A stretch of 64,000 nt of DNA from Allolobophora icterica (taxonomy: Eukaryota; Annelida; Clitellata; Crassiclitellata; Lumbricidae), in the NCBI GenBank assembly GCA_963556255.1, contig OY744612.1, positions 21,603,532-21,667,531 of the forward strand, read 5' to 3'. A model generated the notes under the pieces. That model made no database searches, was not told the DNA's origin, and saw only the letters and a list, made by a program, of their open reading frames with translations. The position numbers and the translations under genes are program-made. Positions 26,601 to 29,600 of the stretch are shown one piece after another. Each line of letters opens with the position of its first letter. The stretch's first letter is position 1.

Positions 26601-29600
26601 TTACTATAGTGATATAGAAACAAAGCGGTATGCAGATTATTATAACTTGCGTAGTACTGACAGAAAATACGAAGTTGGAGATAAAGTAGCAGTATTAGCA
26701 CCAGATTTTGGTAGTTCTAAATTTTATAGTCGATGGCAAGGACCTGCTACCGTAGTCAAGGTTAAATCCCCATATTCTTATATAGTAGAAATAGAGGGAA
26801 AACAAAGACATTTACACGCAAATAAGATCAAGCGATACCATGAACGACTCGAACAAGCGATGATCAATAGCTGTTCAGTAATTGTTGATCAAGATGAAGA
26901 ATTTGGTATAGTAGAGGTTGTAGATCAGGAAGAACGTGAACAAATAAGCCCGAGTAAGCGAATTGATCCTCTGATTATAGCGCATCTTTCGCAAGAGGAA
27001 CAGAAGCAACTTTTTGAAATTTTGGATCGGCACACGGCAGTATTTGTGGATAAACCTGGGTATTGTCCAGTATTAGAACATGAAATTAAGATAACTCATG
27101 ATTTCACTCCTAAGCGTTTAAGGGCATATAAAGTACCTGAGCTACTTAAACCTGAAGTACAACGCCAGATAGAAGAAATGTTGGCATTAGACATCATTCG
27201 ACCATCGAAAAGTGAAATGGCCAGTCCGGTAGTTTGCGTTTTAAAGGGACCCAAAGGTCAAAATGGCGTTCGATTGGCAATTGATTATCGCCATGTTAAC
27301 AAATATTCTCTAGGTGATTGTTACCCGACCCCAGACATTGCTGACGTCTTACAAAAGGTGGGACGGGCAAAGTTTATTAGTGTTTTCGACGCGAAATCGG
27401 GGTATTGGCAAATTCCAGTTCGGAAAGAACATCGATGGCTTACGGCATTCGTATGTGATGCAGGACTTTTTGAGTTCACAAGGATGCCGTTTGGACTCAA
27501 GTCCGCTAGCAATACCTTTATTCGTGCTATGACCCAAGTTTTACATCCAGTGCGAAGTTTTACCGAACCATTCGTCGATGATATGGCAGTGGTTTCAATG
27601 AATTGGAATGACCATTTAGAACATCTAGAAAAATTCTTGCAAACTATTGAGGAAGCAGGACTCACTTTGAATTTAAGAAAATGTAATTTTGCACAAAACA
27701 AAATAAAGTTTGTTGGCCATATAGTAGGGTCAGGTTGTATTGAACCTGATCCAGGTAAGATCGCTACGATCAATGATATCCATCCTCCAACAACAAAGAA
27801 AGAAGTTAGAAGGGTTATGGGTTTTTTCAGTTATTTTCGAAATTTTATACCTGCTTTAGCTGAAAAAGCACGGATAATAACTGATTTGACACGAGATAAC
27901 ATACCTACGAAGGTGCCTTGGGAGCAAAAGCATCAAGAAGCACTAGATAAGTTAAAGGATGATCTCAGTAAAGCTACACAGTTGCATACCATTGATTTCA
28001 CTAAGGAATTTGGTTTAAGTGTTGACGCAAGTGCCACCGCGGTCGGGTGTTGCTTGTTTCAGTGGACCGAAGAAGGTCAAGAAAAACCAATTGCTTTTGC
28101 TAGTCTTAAACTTACAGATACACAGATGCATTGGTCTACAATTGAGAGAGAGGCTTTCGCAGTAATTTGGGCACTTAAACGATTCAAGTCATGGATATTC
28201 TTATCAAAGATAATCATTTATTCAGATCATAATCCTTTGTCTTATCTCACAGATGCAAGCCCTAAGAGTGCGAAACTGACTCGTTGGGCGTTAGCATTGC
28301 AAGAGTTTAACGTGGACTTTCGATATCGTCCTGGACGTCAGAACACGGTGGCTGATTTCCTCTCTCGGTTGTGACTCGAATGGTGAAGGGGGGAAATGGC
28401 CCGACACACAAGGATCGAGCCCGCAAATTGTGTGGATAAGTTGACTAACTGTTGTGTTTTGTTTTGGTTGTATATGCTGTGTCGAGATGGAGTCTGGAGG
28501 CCCGGCTTGATCGTGATGACCCGTTCGAGATGGTGCTGAAGACGTGTCATCATCTGAGGGCGGAGGGAATGTCGCGGTCTACGCGGGTGCATGCATCAAG
28601 GGAAGAAAACCGACGCGTCAACAAGCTTGTTTACAACGCACGGAAAATTCTGCAGCAAGCTGTCAACATTAATTCGGTGCATGCAACAAGGATATACGTG
28701 TTCAGTAGGACTTTCCAGGGAAAAGTACAGTGACGTCACAGAACGTTCTGGAATCCGGGAGAACTCTATATAAGATAGACCTGATGTACATTGGGGGCCT
28801 TTTGACGAAGATTTGTAAACGTTGAAACATTGATCGTATGACGTTCAATCGAGACCAGCCAACCTGTGTGCTGTCTACGATTGTGATATTTGGTAGACGA
28901 GTTGACTTACTTTACACTTAATCGACTTTATTTTTAATTAAAGATCTTTTAATAGTTCCTTCGTTGGTTCGTCGTTGCGATCGAAGGAGTCGACCGCGAC
29001 ACGCAGATACAAATGCTTGACTTTCTTTGTGGAGACAGTATAGACTTTCGGACGTTAGTTCCTCAACTAATCGCCTTCACTTATATACATAGCTACTACT
29101 TTCATAGTTTTCAGATCTAGTAACTTTACCCATGTTCTAACCGGTACTGCGTTGTACACTCATATGCGATTCACCTGTTTGTAATTTTAGTTGCATCTAA
29201 CTCAATTTGTTAGTGAGCACTCCAGAAACAATAATGTGGTAAGCTAAAAAATATATTCCGTTAACGTCACGCTTATATTAGCCTACTAATACTGCAAATT
29301 TCCATGATGACTGTCACTGAATGTATGTATGTATGTATGTATGTATGTATGTATGTATGTATGTATGTATGTATGTATGTATGTATGTATGTATGTATGT
29401 ATGTATGTATGTATGTATGTATGTATGTATGTATGTATGTATGTATGTATGTATGTATGTATGTATGTATGTATGTATGTATGTATGTATTGTATTGTAT
29501 TGTATTGTATTGTATTCGGATATTTATAAAGCGCTTCTAGCGGGAGGGCCATTCAGAAGCGCTCCCAGTGCGATAGACCCCGAGAGAAAAAGCAAGTTTT

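Larger units (their letters stand above)
22525..29001 (+). mobile_element. Full-length Gmr1-like LTR retrotransposon inserted in gene 2 intron 6
   Basis: Direct LTRs at 22525-22956 and 28570-29001 (432 bp each; no difference seen on reading), TG...CA ends, and a perfect 5-bp target duplication CGCAG (22520-22524 and 29002-29006). The PBS follows the 5' LTR. ORF1 is gag-protease and ORF2 is integrase, RT, RNase H. Integrase before RT is the copia-like order that defines Gmr1-type Ty3/gypsy elements, known from deuterostomes. The identical LTRs point to a very recent insertion. It has the same orientation as the host gene. Confidence 0.93.
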
